From positions 11,729-75,728 of the forward strand of contig JAHFNH010000004.1 in assembly GCA_023267435.1 (NCBI GenBank): 64,000 bases of DNA. The letters run 5' to 3'. Both the position numbers and the translations under genes were made by a program. Below the pieces are notes generated by a model. The model worked only from the letters and a program-made list of their open reading frames with translations. It made no database searches and was not told the DNA's origin. This document shows, piece after piece, positions 15,490 to 24,037 of this stretch. The stretch is from Candidatus Nomurabacteria bacterium. Its GTDB lineage: Bacteria; Patescibacteria; Paceibacteria; UBA9973. Numbering within the stretch: position 1 is the first letter of the stretch; the number at the start of each line of letters is the position of its first letter.

Positions 15490-17952
15490 ATGGCAAAGAA
15501 ACCTGTAGCACCAGTTGAAGAAACACCTCGCACAGACGGAATCCTTCCAGTCAATATTGTGACAGAAATGAAAGAATCGTATTTGGCATATGCCATGTCG
15601 GTTATCACTGCGCGTGCCTTGCCAGATGTCAGAGACGGATTGAAGCCAGTGCATAGAAGAATTCTTTTCGCTATGAATGAAATGGGCTTGACTTCTTCTT
15701 CACGTTTCAGAAAATCTGCAGCAGTAGTGGGAGATGTGTTGGGAAAATATCATCCTCATGGAGACGTCGCTGTGTATGATTCGATGGTGAATATGGCGCA
15801 AGAATTTTCTTATCGTTATCCTTTGATTTTAGGACAAGGAAATTTCGGTTCGATAGATGGCGATAACGCCGCGGCGATGCGTTATACCGAAGCCAAGATG
15901 TCAAAGATTTCCTCTGAACTTCTACGAGATTTAGAAAAAGAAACCGTTGATTTTAGACCAAACTACGACCAGACTCGCAAAGAACCCATTGTGCTTCCTT
16001 CAGCTGTTCCAGCGCTTCTTTTGAACGGTACATTGGGTATTGCTGTCGGTATGGCGACAAATATCCCTTCACATAATTTAGCGGAGGTAATAGACGCCAC
16101 AACTCATTTAATCGATAACGAAGATGCAACCACCGAAGATTTAATGCAATTTGTGAAAGGTCCCGATTTCCCAACAGGCGGAATAGCTTATGGATACAAG
16201 GATATGCTTCATGCGTACTCGACAGGGCGCGGAGGGGTTGTTTGTCGTGGAGAAGCAGAAATCATAGAGCAAAAAGGCGGATTATTCCAAATAATAATTA
16301 CGTCAATTCCTTTCCGTGTTAATAAAGCCAATTTAATAATGGCTATTGCTGAATTGGTTCAAGAAAAGAAACTGGAAGGCATAAAGGGTTTGCGAGATGA
16401 ATCTACGAGAGATATTAGAGTTGTGATTGATTTGAAGTCTGGCGCGCACCCTGAAAAAGTTTTAAATTATATTTATAAAAATACCCAGCTTGAATCAAAT
16501 TTCAATTTTAATATCGTGGCCTTGGTAGATGGCGTGCCTCAGACACTCTCACTCAAATCAATTCTTTCTGAATTTATTTCACACAGAAAGGAGGTTGTAA
16601 AAAGGAGATTACAATACGATTTACGCAGAGCAGAAGAGCGTGAGCATATTTTGCTTGGCTTGAAAAAGGCGCTCGATAAGATAGATAAAGTTATCAGTAT
16701 TATTCGTGCATCCAAAGATGCAGGGCTTGCAAAACTTAATTTAATAAAAGAATTTAAATTCTCTGATTTACAAGCGACTGCAATTCTTGAAATGAAGTTG
16801 CAGAAATTGGCAGGCCTTGAGAGGAAAGCAGTTGAGAATGAATTGGCAGAAAAGCAGAAATTCATAAAAGAAGTAAAAGAACTTTTAGCAAATGCAAAGA
16901 AGATGTTGAAAGTTATTTCAGATGAATTAAAAGAAATTCGCGATAAATATGCCGATGAAAGAAGAACCAAGATAGTGAAAGGCGGAATAAAAGAAATTTC
17001 CGACGAAGATTTAATTCCAGAAAAAGAAACAATGCTGGTGTTTACTGCGGGCGGTTATGTAAAACGCACAGATCCTTCTGAATACCGCTCACAAAAAAGA
17101 GGCGGTGTTGGAGTTGTTGATCTTGAAACAAAAGAAGAAGATTTTGTGACGATGTTGGTCAGTGGTTCTACTCATAGTGATTTATTATTTTTTACCAATT
17201 TAGGTAAAGCTTATCAGATAAAAATGTATGACATTCCAGAAGGTCGCCGTGCGACAAAAGGCAAGTCGATTATGAATTTCCTTTCACTTTCAGGCGATGA
17301 AAAAGTGACTTCTATTTTGCCAATGCCAAAGGAACTTAAAAAATCCCCAATCTCATTGATGTTGGTTACAAAAAATGGAACAGCTAAAAAAATGTCTGGA
17401 GAGAGTTTTAAAGATGTACGCCGAAGCGGAATTATTTCTATTCGCTTGGATAAGGGCGATGAGCTTTCAACTGCTCTTTCTGTAGATAAAGGTGATGAAG
17501 TTATGATTGCGACTGAAAATGGACAATCTATCAGATTTAAAGAATCAGATATTCGTGAAATGGGACGCACAGCCGGAGGTGTCAGAGGAATAAATCTTGG
17601 AAAAGGTGATACTGTTATCGGTGTGGATGTTGTTAAAAAAGAAAACAAAGCTGGAGCATTTTTGACAATGAGTGCAAACGGCTTGGGTAAGAAAACAAAA
17701 CTTTCTGAATACAAAGTCCAGAAGCGCGGAGGTTCTGGTATTAAGACAGCGAAAGTTACTCCTAAAACAGGAAAGTTAATCGTTTCCAAAGTTCTAACAG
17801 GCGAGGAGGAAGAAATCATCGCTATGTCCAAAAAAGGACAAGTCATCAGAACAGCTCTAAAAGATATTCCATCTCTCGGCCGTCAGACACAAGGTGTTAC
17901 CATAATGCGTCTACGCGGTGGCGATGGTATTGCATCTATCGCTTGTGTTTAA
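15490..17952 (+). CDS. gyrA: DNA gyrase subunit A
   Basis: Type IIA topoisomerase subunit that breaks and rejoins DNA. The 820 residues carry GILPVNIVTEMKESYLAYAMSVI, the RALPDVRDGLKPVHRRIL helix, GKYHPHGDVAVYDSMV and the catalytic Tyr in AMRYTEAK (about Y132). The C-terminal beta-pinwheel shows repeated GK/RG blades. The GyrA-box position has QKRGGVG (about 535) in place of QRRGGKG, and a second similar motif QKRGGSG lies near 744, so the wrapping activity that defines gyrase may be altered; a ParC-like role is the alternative. gyrB is not in the window. Confidence 0.93.
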   Translation: MAKKPVAPVEETPRTDGILPVNIVTEMKESYLAYAMSVITARALPDVRDGLKPVHRRILFAMNEMGLTSSSRFRKSAAVVGDVLGKYHPHGDVAVYDSMVNMAQEFSYRYPLILGQGNFGSIDGDNAAAMRYTEAKMSKISSELLRDLEKETVDFRPNYDQTRKEPIVLPSAVPALLLNGTLGIAVGMATNIPSHNLAEVIDATTHLIDNEDATTEDLMQFVKGPDFPTGGIAYGYKDMLHAYSTGRGGVVCRGEAEIIEQKGGLFQIIITSIPFRVNKANLIMAIAELVQEKKLEGIKGLRDESTRDIRVVIDLKSGAHPEKVLNYIYKNTQLESNFNFNIVALVDGVPQTLSLKSILSEFISHRKEVVKRRLQYDLRRAEEREHILLGLKKALDKIDKVISIIRASKDAGLAKLNLIKEFKFSDLQATAILEMKLQKLAGLERKAVENELAEKQKFIKEVKELLANAKKMLKVISDELKEIRDKYADERRTKIVKGGIKEISDEDLIPEKETMLVFTAGGYVKRTDPSEYRSQKRGGVGVVDLETKEEDFVTMLVSGSTHSDLLFFTNLGKAYQIKMYDIPEGRRATKGKSIMNFLSLSGDEKVTSILPMPKELKKSPISLMLVTKNGTAKKMSGESFKDVRRSGIISIRLDKGDELSTALSVDKGDEVMIATENGQSIRFKESDIREMGRTAGGVRGINLGKGDTVIGVDVVKKENKAGAFLTMSANGLGKKTKLSEYKVQKRGGSGIKTAKVTPKTGKLIVSKVLTGEEEEIIAMSKKGQVIRTALKDIPSLGRQTQGVTIMRLRGGDGIASIACV

Positions 17953-17980
17953 AAAGCTTTTTTAGTGTTATTATATAAAT

Positions 17981-18514
17981 ATGTTTGCCGATCCGGAAAA
18001 AATTTTAAAGCAAATTGGTATTCAGGATAATATGATTGTCGCGGACTTGGGCGCTGGTTCAGGCTTTTATTCTATTTTGGCTGCGCAAATGGCGTCAAAC
18101 GGAAAAGTCTACGCTGTTGAAATACAGAAAGATTTTTTGACGACAATTAAAAATAAAGCAAACGATGCGCATTTGAATAATTTGGAAACTATTTGGGGAG
18201 ATGTTGAGCAAGTTGGAGGTACAAAATTAAAAGATGAAATTATAGATAGAGTAATCGCTTCAAATGTTTTATTTCAAATCGTAAATAAACAGAAATTTAT
18301 AGATGAAGCTTTTAGAATTTTAAAACCGGAAGGGAAGATACTTCTGATTGATTGGACAGATGCAATGGAAGTTTTGAGACCAAAAAAAGAGGTTATTATA
18401 AACAAAGAACAAGCCCGTGAAATGTTTGAGAAAAAAGGTTTTGTTTATGAGCGGGATATTGATGCTGGAATGCACCATTATGGTATGATATTAAAGAAGG
18501 TTGTAAATGCGTAG
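17981..18514 (+). CDS. Class I SAM-dependent methyltransferase
   Basis: This Rossmann-fold methyltransferase has 177 residues. Motif I is VADLGAGSGFYSILAA (about 20-35), motif II VYAVEIQKDF, then IWGDVEQV, and IDRVIASNVLFQI as motif IV, followed by the post-motif FRILKPEGKILLIDW. There is no recognisable substrate domain; the family includes ubiquinone/menaquinone-type and arsenite-type relatives, so the substrate is unknown. TATTAT at 17969-17974 lies 6 bases before the ATG, consistent with a leaderless transcript starting just after gyrA. The next gene starts 7 bases downstream. Confidence 0.85.
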   Translation: MFADPEKILKQIGIQDNMIVADLGAGSGFYSILAAQMASNGKVYAVEIQKDFLTTIKNKANDAHLNNLETIWGDVEQVGGTKLKDEIIDRVIASNVLFQIVNKQKFIDEAFRILKPEGKILLIDWTDAMEVLRPKKEVIINKEQAREMFEKKGFVYERDIDAGMHHYGMILKKVVNA

Positions 18515-18521
18515 ATAATAT

Positions 18522-19808
18522 ATGAAAGGAAATTTTCAAATAATACTTTTAATAGTTTTTGTTGCCGCAGCTGTTTTAGGACTTTTGGTGTTTTCAGGAG
18601 CGATACCACTTGGTAAAAATAGCAACACAGCCGGTGGGCAGGGCACTGTCGTTTTATGGGGCACTGTTGGTCAGCAATTTATATCCAAACCCCTCGATAT
18701 TCTAAATCGTGCCAATCCAAGCTTTGTTGTGAAATATGTTCAAAAAGATCCAGCGACATTTGATCAGGATTTACTCGAAGCTTTGGCTTCAGGCAACGGT
18801 CCTGATTTATTTTTCTTGCCTGATAATTTAGCATTTCATTATAGTAATAGAATATCTGTCATACCATACGCCAGTTTTTCTTTGGCATCTTTTAAGAATT
18901 ATTTTGCCGGAGCGGGCGAGGTTTTTTTAACCTCAAAAGGCATTCTTGCTTTTCCTATGTTTATTGATCCGATGGTTATGTATTACAACCGAAGCATTTT
19001 AGATTCAAACAACATAGTCAATCCTCCTGCATCTTGGGATGAATTACAAAATATGGCTCAAACTTTAACTCAAAAAGATCAGGGTAAAAAAATCATCCAG
19101 AGCGCGGTTGCTATGGGACAATTTTCAAATATAACTCATGCTAAAGACATTATCTCCACTCTTTTCATGCAAGCTGGTAATCCTATAACAACTGAAAAAA
19201 ACGGTTTGTTTTCTTCGGCTTTGAAAGATACAGCTGATTTAGGTCCCGTTCTTAAGTTCTACACAGATTTTTCCGATCCATTGAATCCTGTTTATTCTTG
19301 GAATAAATCTTTACCTCCATCCATAAATGTTTTTAGTTCTGGAGATCTGGCTTTTTATTTCGGCTATGCGAGCGAGTTACCATCTTTGATAAATCGCAAT
19401 CCAAATGAAAACTTCTTGGCTGCACCTATGCCTCAATTAAAAAATTCAAATACAAAAATCACATCTGCCAGAGTCACCGGTATCGCTATTTCATCTTTTT
19501 CAAAAAATCCGACAGCTGCTTTCACTGTGATGGGTCTTATCGCGACAGGAGATTTTGCTAAAGATCTCGCTAATGCACTTTCTACCGTACCAGCGAGACG
19601 CGATCTTTTAGCAACGAAACCAACCGATGCTTATTTCCCGATTTTTTATTCCTCCGCTCTTTTTGCTAAAAGTTGGATCGATCCATCTCCGTCAGATACT
19701 GATGATATTTTTAGAGGAATGGTTGATAAAGTTCTTTCCAACGATATGTCACCTAGCAATGTAGTCAGCGACGCATCTGCTAAATTAGGACTTTTATTAG
19801 CTAGATAA
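18522..19808 (+). CDS. Extracellular solute-binding protein (family 1 type), orphan
   Basis: The N-terminus (FQIILLIVFVAAAVLGLLVFSGAI) is a membrane anchor or signal. The rest has the layout of sugar-type ABC solute-binding proteins: VVLWGTVGQQF, GNGPDLFFLPDN, then AFPMFIDPMVMYYNRSIL, PPASWDELQNMAQTLT, and GDLAFYFGYASEL. No permease or ATPase gene lies nearby; instead it is followed at 31 bases by pilin genes. It may serve as a surface receptor or work with a distant ABC transporter. The ligand is unknown. Confidence 0.8.
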   Translation: MKGNFQIILLIVFVAAAVLGLLVFSGAIPLGKNSNTAGGQGTVVLWGTVGQQFISKPLDILNRANPSFVVKYVQKDPATFDQDLLEALASGNGPDLFFLPDNLAFHYSNRISVIPYASFSLASFKNYFAGAGEVFLTSKGILAFPMFIDPMVMYYNRSILDSNNIVNPPASWDELQNMAQTLTQKDQGKKIIQSAVAMGQFSNITHAKDIISTLFMQAGNPITTEKNGLFSSALKDTADLGPVLKFYTDFSDPLNPVYSWNKSLPPSINVFSSGDLAFYFGYASELPSLINRNPNENFLAAPMPQLKNSNTKITSARVTGIAISSFSKNPTAAFTVMGLIATGDFAKDLANALSTVPARRDLLATKPTDAYFPIFYSSALFAKSWIDPSPSDTDDIFRGMVDKVLSNDMSPSNVVSDASAKLGLLLAR

Positions 19809-19839
19809 AATTGTGCCAAACATGATTTTGGTAAATCAA

Positions 19840-21306
19840 ATGAAAAATTTAAAGAAAAAAATATTATTAATAAGCACACTTTCAATATTATTTTTTTCTT
19901 TTTTGTTTACTAATTATGCTTTTGCAAATGTTGCACTTACTAAAACATTTTCTGGATCAACCAAGGTTACAATAAAAGCAACAGGTCTTTTTTCTGGTGG
20001 AGATTACAGTTTGGCTGTTCATAGTTCTTCTGCTTCAACTCCCGCATACAATAAAACTTTACAGCTTAAAGCAGACAGCGCTGGCATGGTTCAAGGGGAT
20101 TTTATCGACTTAGCTCCAAATGGTAGCTACTCAGCTTTCGTTATGATATATGACTCTACCAGCAGTAATGTTCAACCAGCGCTCGCTACGATTGATTTCA
20201 CAGCACCAATAGCCGGTTCGGGTTCTGTTGTCATCACCACTTCATCTATAACGCAAACCTCTGCCATATTTAGGGTTTCAGGTCTTATTCCTCACAATCA
20301 ATATACGATAGGGGTTTATAATACCGATTCATCTACGCCTGCATATAACCAGCAAGTACATTTTACCGGAGCTAGCAATGACAGAATAATTTCTATTCCA
20401 AATTTAACTCCTGATGGTCACTATACGGCTTACATAACTCCTTTTGATAATACCAGTAATGTGCAACCCAGAATTGCTACGGTTGATTTCGCGACGCTCA
20501 CAAGCAATATCACCGCTCCGAAAATTACTGCGAGTGTTTCAGAAATAACTTCAACCAGTGCAAAGATTACCGTAAACATAGAACAATTTGATCCATCTTT
20601 ATTTCCAATCAGACTCGGTTTGGCTTCCGGCAAGACCGGCGGAACAGTTTCTGTTAGATCTTTTAATACAGAAAATTTAATTCCTACTGACATTCCTCAT
20701 AGCGTGGATATCACTTTAACTTTAGATCCAGGTTCTGATTATTCATTTAGAATTATAAAATTAGGTAGCAATGCTCCTTACACAGATATTCAGACTTTCT
20801 CAACTCCAGCCACAGTCGTTACTACTCCGCCAAACAATACTCCACCAGACAATACCACTACGACAAATACTTACACTCCTCCGGCTATTTATGAACCAGT
20901 TGGCGGTCTAGTGCCATGCGGTACTGCTCGCTATAAAGCAGGAGACGTCGCTCCTAATGGAAAGGTAATTCCAAAAGATAGGCCTACAAATGATCAAGCA
21001 CTTTTAGATACTTATGCATATTTAGGACAAGTAAAAAATCCTTGTGATTTTAATTATGCTCTTACTTTGATAAATAATGTTGTTAAGTTTATTCTTTTCG
21101 GTTTAGCCATACCTCTTGCTGCGATTATGTTCATGTATGCCGGATTTGAAATGGTGACAGCTGGCGGAAGCGAGGAAAAGGCAGGGAAGGCAAGGAGAAT
21201 ATTCACCAACGCTGTCATAGGTTTAGCACTCGCAGCTGCTGCATGGCTTATCGTAGAGTTAATATTAACAACACTCGGGTACGACGGGTCTTGGATTGGA
21301 TTTTAA
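19840..21306 (+). CDS. VirB2-like pilin fused to FN3-like repeats
   Basis: The ATG at 19840 gives a clear signal peptide (KNLKKKILLISTLSILFFSF...NYAFA); an in-frame GTG at 19813 only adds residues before it. The 488 residues comprise two related FN3-like repeats (about 22-117 and 120-205, sharing STPAYN, SNVQP, and ATIDF or ATVDF), a third beta domain (about 211-300), a Pro/Thr-rich linker, then a C-terminal T4SS pilin-like module (about 385-488). That module has two helices around AGGSEEKAGKARRIF. A pilin carrying adhesin-like domains would expose them on the surface. It starts a run of five pilin genes. Fusion is read directly; the role is inferred. Confidence 0.8.
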   Translation: MKNLKKKILLISTLSILFFSFLFTNYAFANVALTKTFSGSTKVTIKATGLFSGGDYSLAVHSSSASTPAYNKTLQLKADSAGMVQGDFIDLAPNGSYSAFVMIYDSTSSNVQPALATIDFTAPIAGSGSVVITTSSITQTSAIFRVSGLIPHNQYTIGVYNTDSSTPAYNQQVHFTGASNDRIISIPNLTPDGHYTAYITPFDNTSNVQPRIATVDFATLTSNITAPKITASVSEITSTSAKITVNIEQFDPSLFPIRLGLASGKTGGTVSVRSFNTENLIPTDIPHSVDITLTLDPGSDYSFRIIKLGSNAPYTDIQTFSTPATVVTTPPNNTPPDNTTTTNTYTPPAIYEPVGGLVPCGTARYKAGDVAPNGKVIPKDRPTNDQALLDTYAYLGQVKNPCDFNYALTLINNVVKFILFGLAIPLAAIMFMYAGFEMVTAGGSEEKAGKARRIFTNAVIGLALAAAAWLIVELILTTLGYDGSWIGF

Positions 21307-21318
21307 ATGATGTATAAT
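21291..21318 (+). promoter_or_regulatory. Promoter of second pilin gene
   Basis: TTGGAT (21291-21296), 16-base spacer, TATAAT (21313-21318), 6 bases to the ATG at 21325. The -35 lies inside the end of the FN3-pilin gene. Confidence 0.55.
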
Positions 21319-21324
21319 ATAGGA

Positions 21325-21687
21325 ATGAATAAAAAACTTTCGAAATTAATGCTTTTGGCTGTTGTGTTTTTAATGCCAGTTATTTCTTTTGCCGATGTCA
21401 TAGGTGGTGCACCTGCTGATCTTTCAGGTAAAATAGTGAATCCTATAAGCTCTAGCACTTTAAATGATTTTATACAACTAATACTTAAAGGTGCCATAAA
21501 AATCGGCATACCGATCATAGCATTAGCCATCATTTACTGTGGTTTTCTTTTTGTGAAAGCTCGTGGTAATCCGGGAGAAATAGAAGTGGCTAAAAAATCT
21601 TTGACTTATACTATTATCGGAGCAGCGATACTTCTAGGCGCATGGGCTATCGCTCAGCTCGTGGCTAATACAATTTTAGCACTTTAA
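21325..21687 (+). CDS. VirB2/T4SS-like pilin, two-helix
   Basis: Start at 21325, since an in-frame ATG at 21307 would place the TATAAT box inside the gene. NKKLSKLMLLAVVFLMPVISFA is a signal peptide. The mature protein (about 98 residues) has two membrane helices, IGIPIIALAIIYCGFLFV and YTIIGAAILLGAWAIAQLV, joined by a short charged loop (KARGNPGEIEVAKKSL), the VirB2/TrbC-like plan. It belongs to the same subtype as the pilin module of the preceding gene (FTNAVIGLA...AW). It would be inserted in the membrane and could assemble into a surface filament. Confidence 0.8.
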   Translation: MNKKLSKLMLLAVVFLMPVISFADVIGGAPADLSGKIVNPISSSTLNDFIQLILKGAIKIGIPIIALAIIYCGFLFVKARGNPGEIEVAKKSLTYTIIGAAILLGAWAIAQLVANTILAL

Positions 21688-21718
21688 TTTTTATTAATTT
21701 TAAACACTATTTAAATAC

Positions 21719-22156
21719 ATGAAAAATTTTAAAAAATTTATTTACTCACTTTTAATATTATCTATTTTTATTTTACCAGCAATTTCTTTGGCTCAATATA
21801 CAGGTGGTCCAGGTGGTGGCAGTGCTTCTTCAAATGTAGTCAGTTCTTCTTGTTCCTTTCCAGCCAGTCCCACATTTGGAACTTTTGTAGATTTTATTAC
21901 TTGCAATATTAATAAATCAATTCTTCCTCTTTTGTTTACTTTAGCTTTTGCAGCTTTTGTCTGGGGAATAGTGCAGTATGTCATTCTAGGTGCTGAAGAA
22001 GAGGCGAAAAGGGAAAAAGGCAGGCAGTTTATGATTTGGGGTATTATCGCTTTGGCCGTGATGATCTCAGTTTGGGGTATTGTTAATATATTCACTAATA
22101 CTTTCGGTATAAAAAACACCAGTGTTCCCATTATTCCACAGCTTCCGACGCACTAG
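21719..22156 (+). CDS. VirB2/T4SS-like pilin, EE-GKK subtype
   Basis: Signal peptide KNFKKFIYSLLILSIFILPAISLA, then a Gly/Ser-rich stretch with two Cys (SSSCSF, FITCNI) that may form a disulfide, and two membrane helices (LPLLFTLAFAAFVWGIVQYVI; FMIWGIIALAVMISVWGIVNIF) separated by LGAEEEAKREKGRQ. This charged loop and the MIWGII...SVWG pattern define a subtype shared with the next two genes. It is 145 residues. It probably shares a transcript with 21325 (31-base gap). Confidence 0.8.
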   Translation: MKNFKKFIYSLLILSIFILPAISLAQYTGGPGGGSASSNVVSSSCSFPASPTFGTFVDFITCNINKSILPLLFTLAFAAFVWGIVQYVILGAEEEAKREKGRQFMIWGIIALAVMISVWGIVNIFTNTFGIKNTSVPIIPQLPTH

Positions 22157-22159
22157 TGT

Positions 22160-22186
22160 TTGTTTCCAAGGGTTTTATGTTATAAT
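22160..22186 (+). promoter_or_regulatory. Promoter upstream of fourth pilin gene
   Basis: TTGTTT (22160-22165), 15-base spacer, TATAAT (22181-22186). It predicts a leader of about 100 bases containing the GC-rich hairpin repeat. Confidence 0.5.
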
Positions 22187-22234
22187 TAAGTCACCTATAA
22201 ATATTTAGGAAATTATTATTAACAGGTCGTTTTT

Positions 22235-22275
22235 CCGCCTCTACGGCGGATCGCCGATGAGGCGATATTATTAAT
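22235..22275 (+). repeat. GC-rich leader hairpin repeat, copy 2
   Basis: Two adjacent hairpins, CCGCC-tcta-cGGCGG and ATCGCC-gatga-GGCGAT, followed by attatta. It aligns closely with copies before secA and typA. Confidence 0.6.
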
Positions 22276-22293
22276 TAGGTTTTATAAAATTAT

Positions 22294-22689
22294 ATGAAAA
22301 AGAAATTCGCTTCATTAGTCGGTTTAGGTCTAGTTATGTCAGCTCCATTATTAGCTTTCGCTCAAAGTCAGCTTCAAACTACTTGTAGTAATGCGACAGG
22401 AACAATCCAGGGAATAATTTGCGATATCAGTAAAATTCTAAATACTGTTATCCCAGTTATCATCGTCTTGGGTGTTGTTTATTTCGTTTGGGGTGTTGTT
22501 ACTTATGTTATCTCCAGTGAAGAGGAAGCAAAAGCAGCTGGTAAAAACAGAATGATTTGGGGAATCATCGGTCTTGTTGTTATTGTATCAATGTGGGGCT
22601 TGGTAAATATTGTTGTTAATACTTTCGGATTACAGAGTTCTTCCATCCAAGTAAACGTCCCTTGTATTACCGGCACACCTGGCTGTTAA
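22294..22689 (+). CDS. VirB2/T4SS-like pilin, EE-GKK subtype
   Basis: Signal peptide (KKKFASLVGLGLVMSAPLLAFA), a short region with two Cys (TTCSNA, IICDIS), then helices VIPVIIVLGVVYFVWGVVTYVI and MIWGIIGLVVIVSMWGLVNIVV around the charged loop SSEEEAKAAGKNR. The C-terminus has two further Cys (VPCITGTPGC), so two disulfides are possible. Unlike the others it has its own promoter and a long leader with paired hairpins, which could allow separate control, for example of the major subunit. That last point is inference. Confidence 0.82.
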   Translation: MKKKFASLVGLGLVMSAPLLAFAQSQLQTTCSNATGTIQGIICDISKILNTVIPVIIVLGVVYFVWGVVTYVISSEEEAKAAGKNRMIWGIIGLVVIVSMWGLVNIVVNTFGLQSSSIQVNVPCITGTPGC

Positions 22690-22693
22690 TCTT

Positions 22694-23071
22694 ATGAATT
22701 TTTTATTTACCAATGTCGCTTATGCAGCCAATGCAGCGAGTGGTGAAAGTTTGGATAAGTTCATTCAGAATGTAAACAAGCTCATCATCAATCCGCTCAT
22801 CATGTTGTTGTTCGCTTTGGCTCTAGTTTATTTTGTTTATGGACTTGTTCAGTTTATTGCAAATGCTGAAAACGAAGAGGAAAGATCAACAGGCAAGAAG
22901 CATATGATTTGGGGGGTGATTGGTTTGACTATCATGCTGGGAGTTTGGACTCTTATAGCAATCATTACGAATACTTTAGGTATATCTTCATCAGATATAA
23001 ATCCTCAAACAGGTACGGTAGATCTAAAGAATTATACTCCACCTCCAGGAAGCGGATTGTTAAATTTTTAA
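22694..23071 (+). CDS. VirB2/T4SS-like pilin, EE-GKK subtype
   Basis: The N-terminus MNFLFTNVAYAANA is a very short signal-like stretch, shorter than in its neighbours, and might be inefficiently processed. The body has helices LIINPLIMLLFALALVYFVYGLVQFI and MIWGVIGLTIMLGVWTLIAIIT around ENEEERSTGKKH, and a Pro/Gly-rich tail. It has no Cys, in contrast to the two preceding pilins. It begins 4 bases after the upstream gene and ends the cluster at a strong terminator. Confidence 0.8.
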   Translation: MNFLFTNVAYAANAASGESLDKFIQNVNKLIINPLIMLLFALALVYFVYGLVQFIANAENEEERSTGKKHMIWGVIGLTIMLGVWTLIAIITNTLGISSSDINPQTGTVDLKNYTPPPGSGLLNF

Positions 23072-23080
23072 TTAGAAAAT

Positions 23081-23115
23081 AAAAAGACCATTCACAATGT
23101 GTGAATGGTCTTTTT
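23081..23115. terminator. Bidirectional terminator ending the pilin cluster
   Basis: Perfect 16-bp stem AAAAAGACCATTCACA / TGTGAATGGTCTTTTT with a 3-base loop, between convergent genes. Confidence 0.93.
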
Positions 23116-23131
23116 GCATCGGGCAATGCGA

Positions 23132-24037
23132 TTATACGCCCTCTTTGATCTCTACAACTTTGAATACTTTAGCCCAAACACTCGGTTTGTTTTCATTGTT
23201 GGAAGTTATGACAGCATTTCCAGAAAGATAATTCGGAGGAACGTTAATTTCTCCTTTTCCTGAATATGCTACCGGATCTCTTATTCCCTGTAGTTTTACA
23301 TTAATAGGTTCTCCATCTGTTTGGATGTGGAACGCGTATTCAATATCAACTGTAAGGGGAGTCCATCCTTCCTGCATAAGTACCAGAGCTGTCGGAACTT
23401 TTTCTGTCTTTTTTGTACTGTTATCAGCCTTGTTGCCGCTTTGAGATAAGTCTTTCATAAACTCTTTCATTTCTTTTGAAAGCTCATCTTTTTTTGCAGC
23501 GCTAGTGCTGGATGGGTATGAAAAATTTAAAAAAATAATTGCTACCATCGCACTTACAGCAAGTTTCCATGACTCTTTAAAGGCAAACAAAACAATGACA
23601 ACGATAACATTTGTGATCCAGAATAATTCCGCAGGGTTGTTCCACGCTTCCCAAATTCTTGGGAATTGTGTATATATGAGCCGTAGGCTTAATACATATA
23701 TAGCAAACGCTGCGATTCTTTTAACTAAATTACCTTGTTCCACTTTTCCGTTAAAAAAATCAATTACTCCAAAGTAAATCTTTAGTATTAAAGAACTTAA
23801 AAGCATGAAAGCTGTTATGTCGAATATAACCGCATTCATAGCGCTAAAAACATGTAATCCTTCTTCCTTTCCTTTGAATGATTCTGAAATTACAGGATAG
23901 GAATCAGCTGCTATAAATAACCAGATGTGCCAATTAAAGATGATTGATTCAGCAAGTTCTTTTAGCTTTTCTGCGCTACTCATCGCTCCCTTTATTCTTT
24001 TAAGGAAGTTGATGAATTTTTCAAACAATTTTTTCAT
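23132..24037 (-). CDS. Membrane protein partner of the SPFH protein, unknown function
   Basis: This 301-residue protein has a basic amphipathic start (KKLFEKFINFLKRIKG) and about four to five membrane helices, between about residues 35 and 175 (IFNWHIWLFIAAD, AVIFDITAFMLLSSLILKIYFGV, RIAAFAIYVLSLRLIY, ITNVIVVIVLFAF, LAVSAMVAIIFLNF). A polar, Lys-rich segment follows and then a C-terminal soluble region of about 90 residues. Its ATG overlaps the TGA stop of the SPFH gene (ATGA) and it has a strong AGGAGG, rare in this genome. Tight coupling suggests a complex with the SPFH protein, in the manner of NfeD-type partners, but no NfeD domain is visible. Confidence 0.6.
   Translation of the reverse strand: MKKLFEKFINFLKRIKGAMSSAEKLKELAESIIFNWHIWLFIAADSYPVISESFKGKEEGLHVFSAMNAVIFDITAFMLLSSLILKIYFGVIDFFNGKVEQGNLVKRIAAFAIYVLSLRLIYTQFPRIWEAWNNPAELFWITNVIVVIVLFAFKESWKLAVSAMVAIIFLNFSYPSSTSAAKKDELSKEMKEFMKDLSQSGNKADNSTKKTEKVPTALVLMQEGWTPLTVDIEYAFHIQTDGEPINVKLQGIRDPVAYSGKGEINVPPNYLSGNAVITSNNENKPSVWAKVFKVVEIKEGV

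Noticed and set aside
17214..17846. Minus-strand frame of 210 codons inside gyrA
   Set aside because: Antisense shadow of the gyrA C-terminal domain; no start signal or family motif.
18522..19808. A complete sugar ABC transporter
   Set aside because: Only the binding protein is present; no permease or ATPase lies near it.
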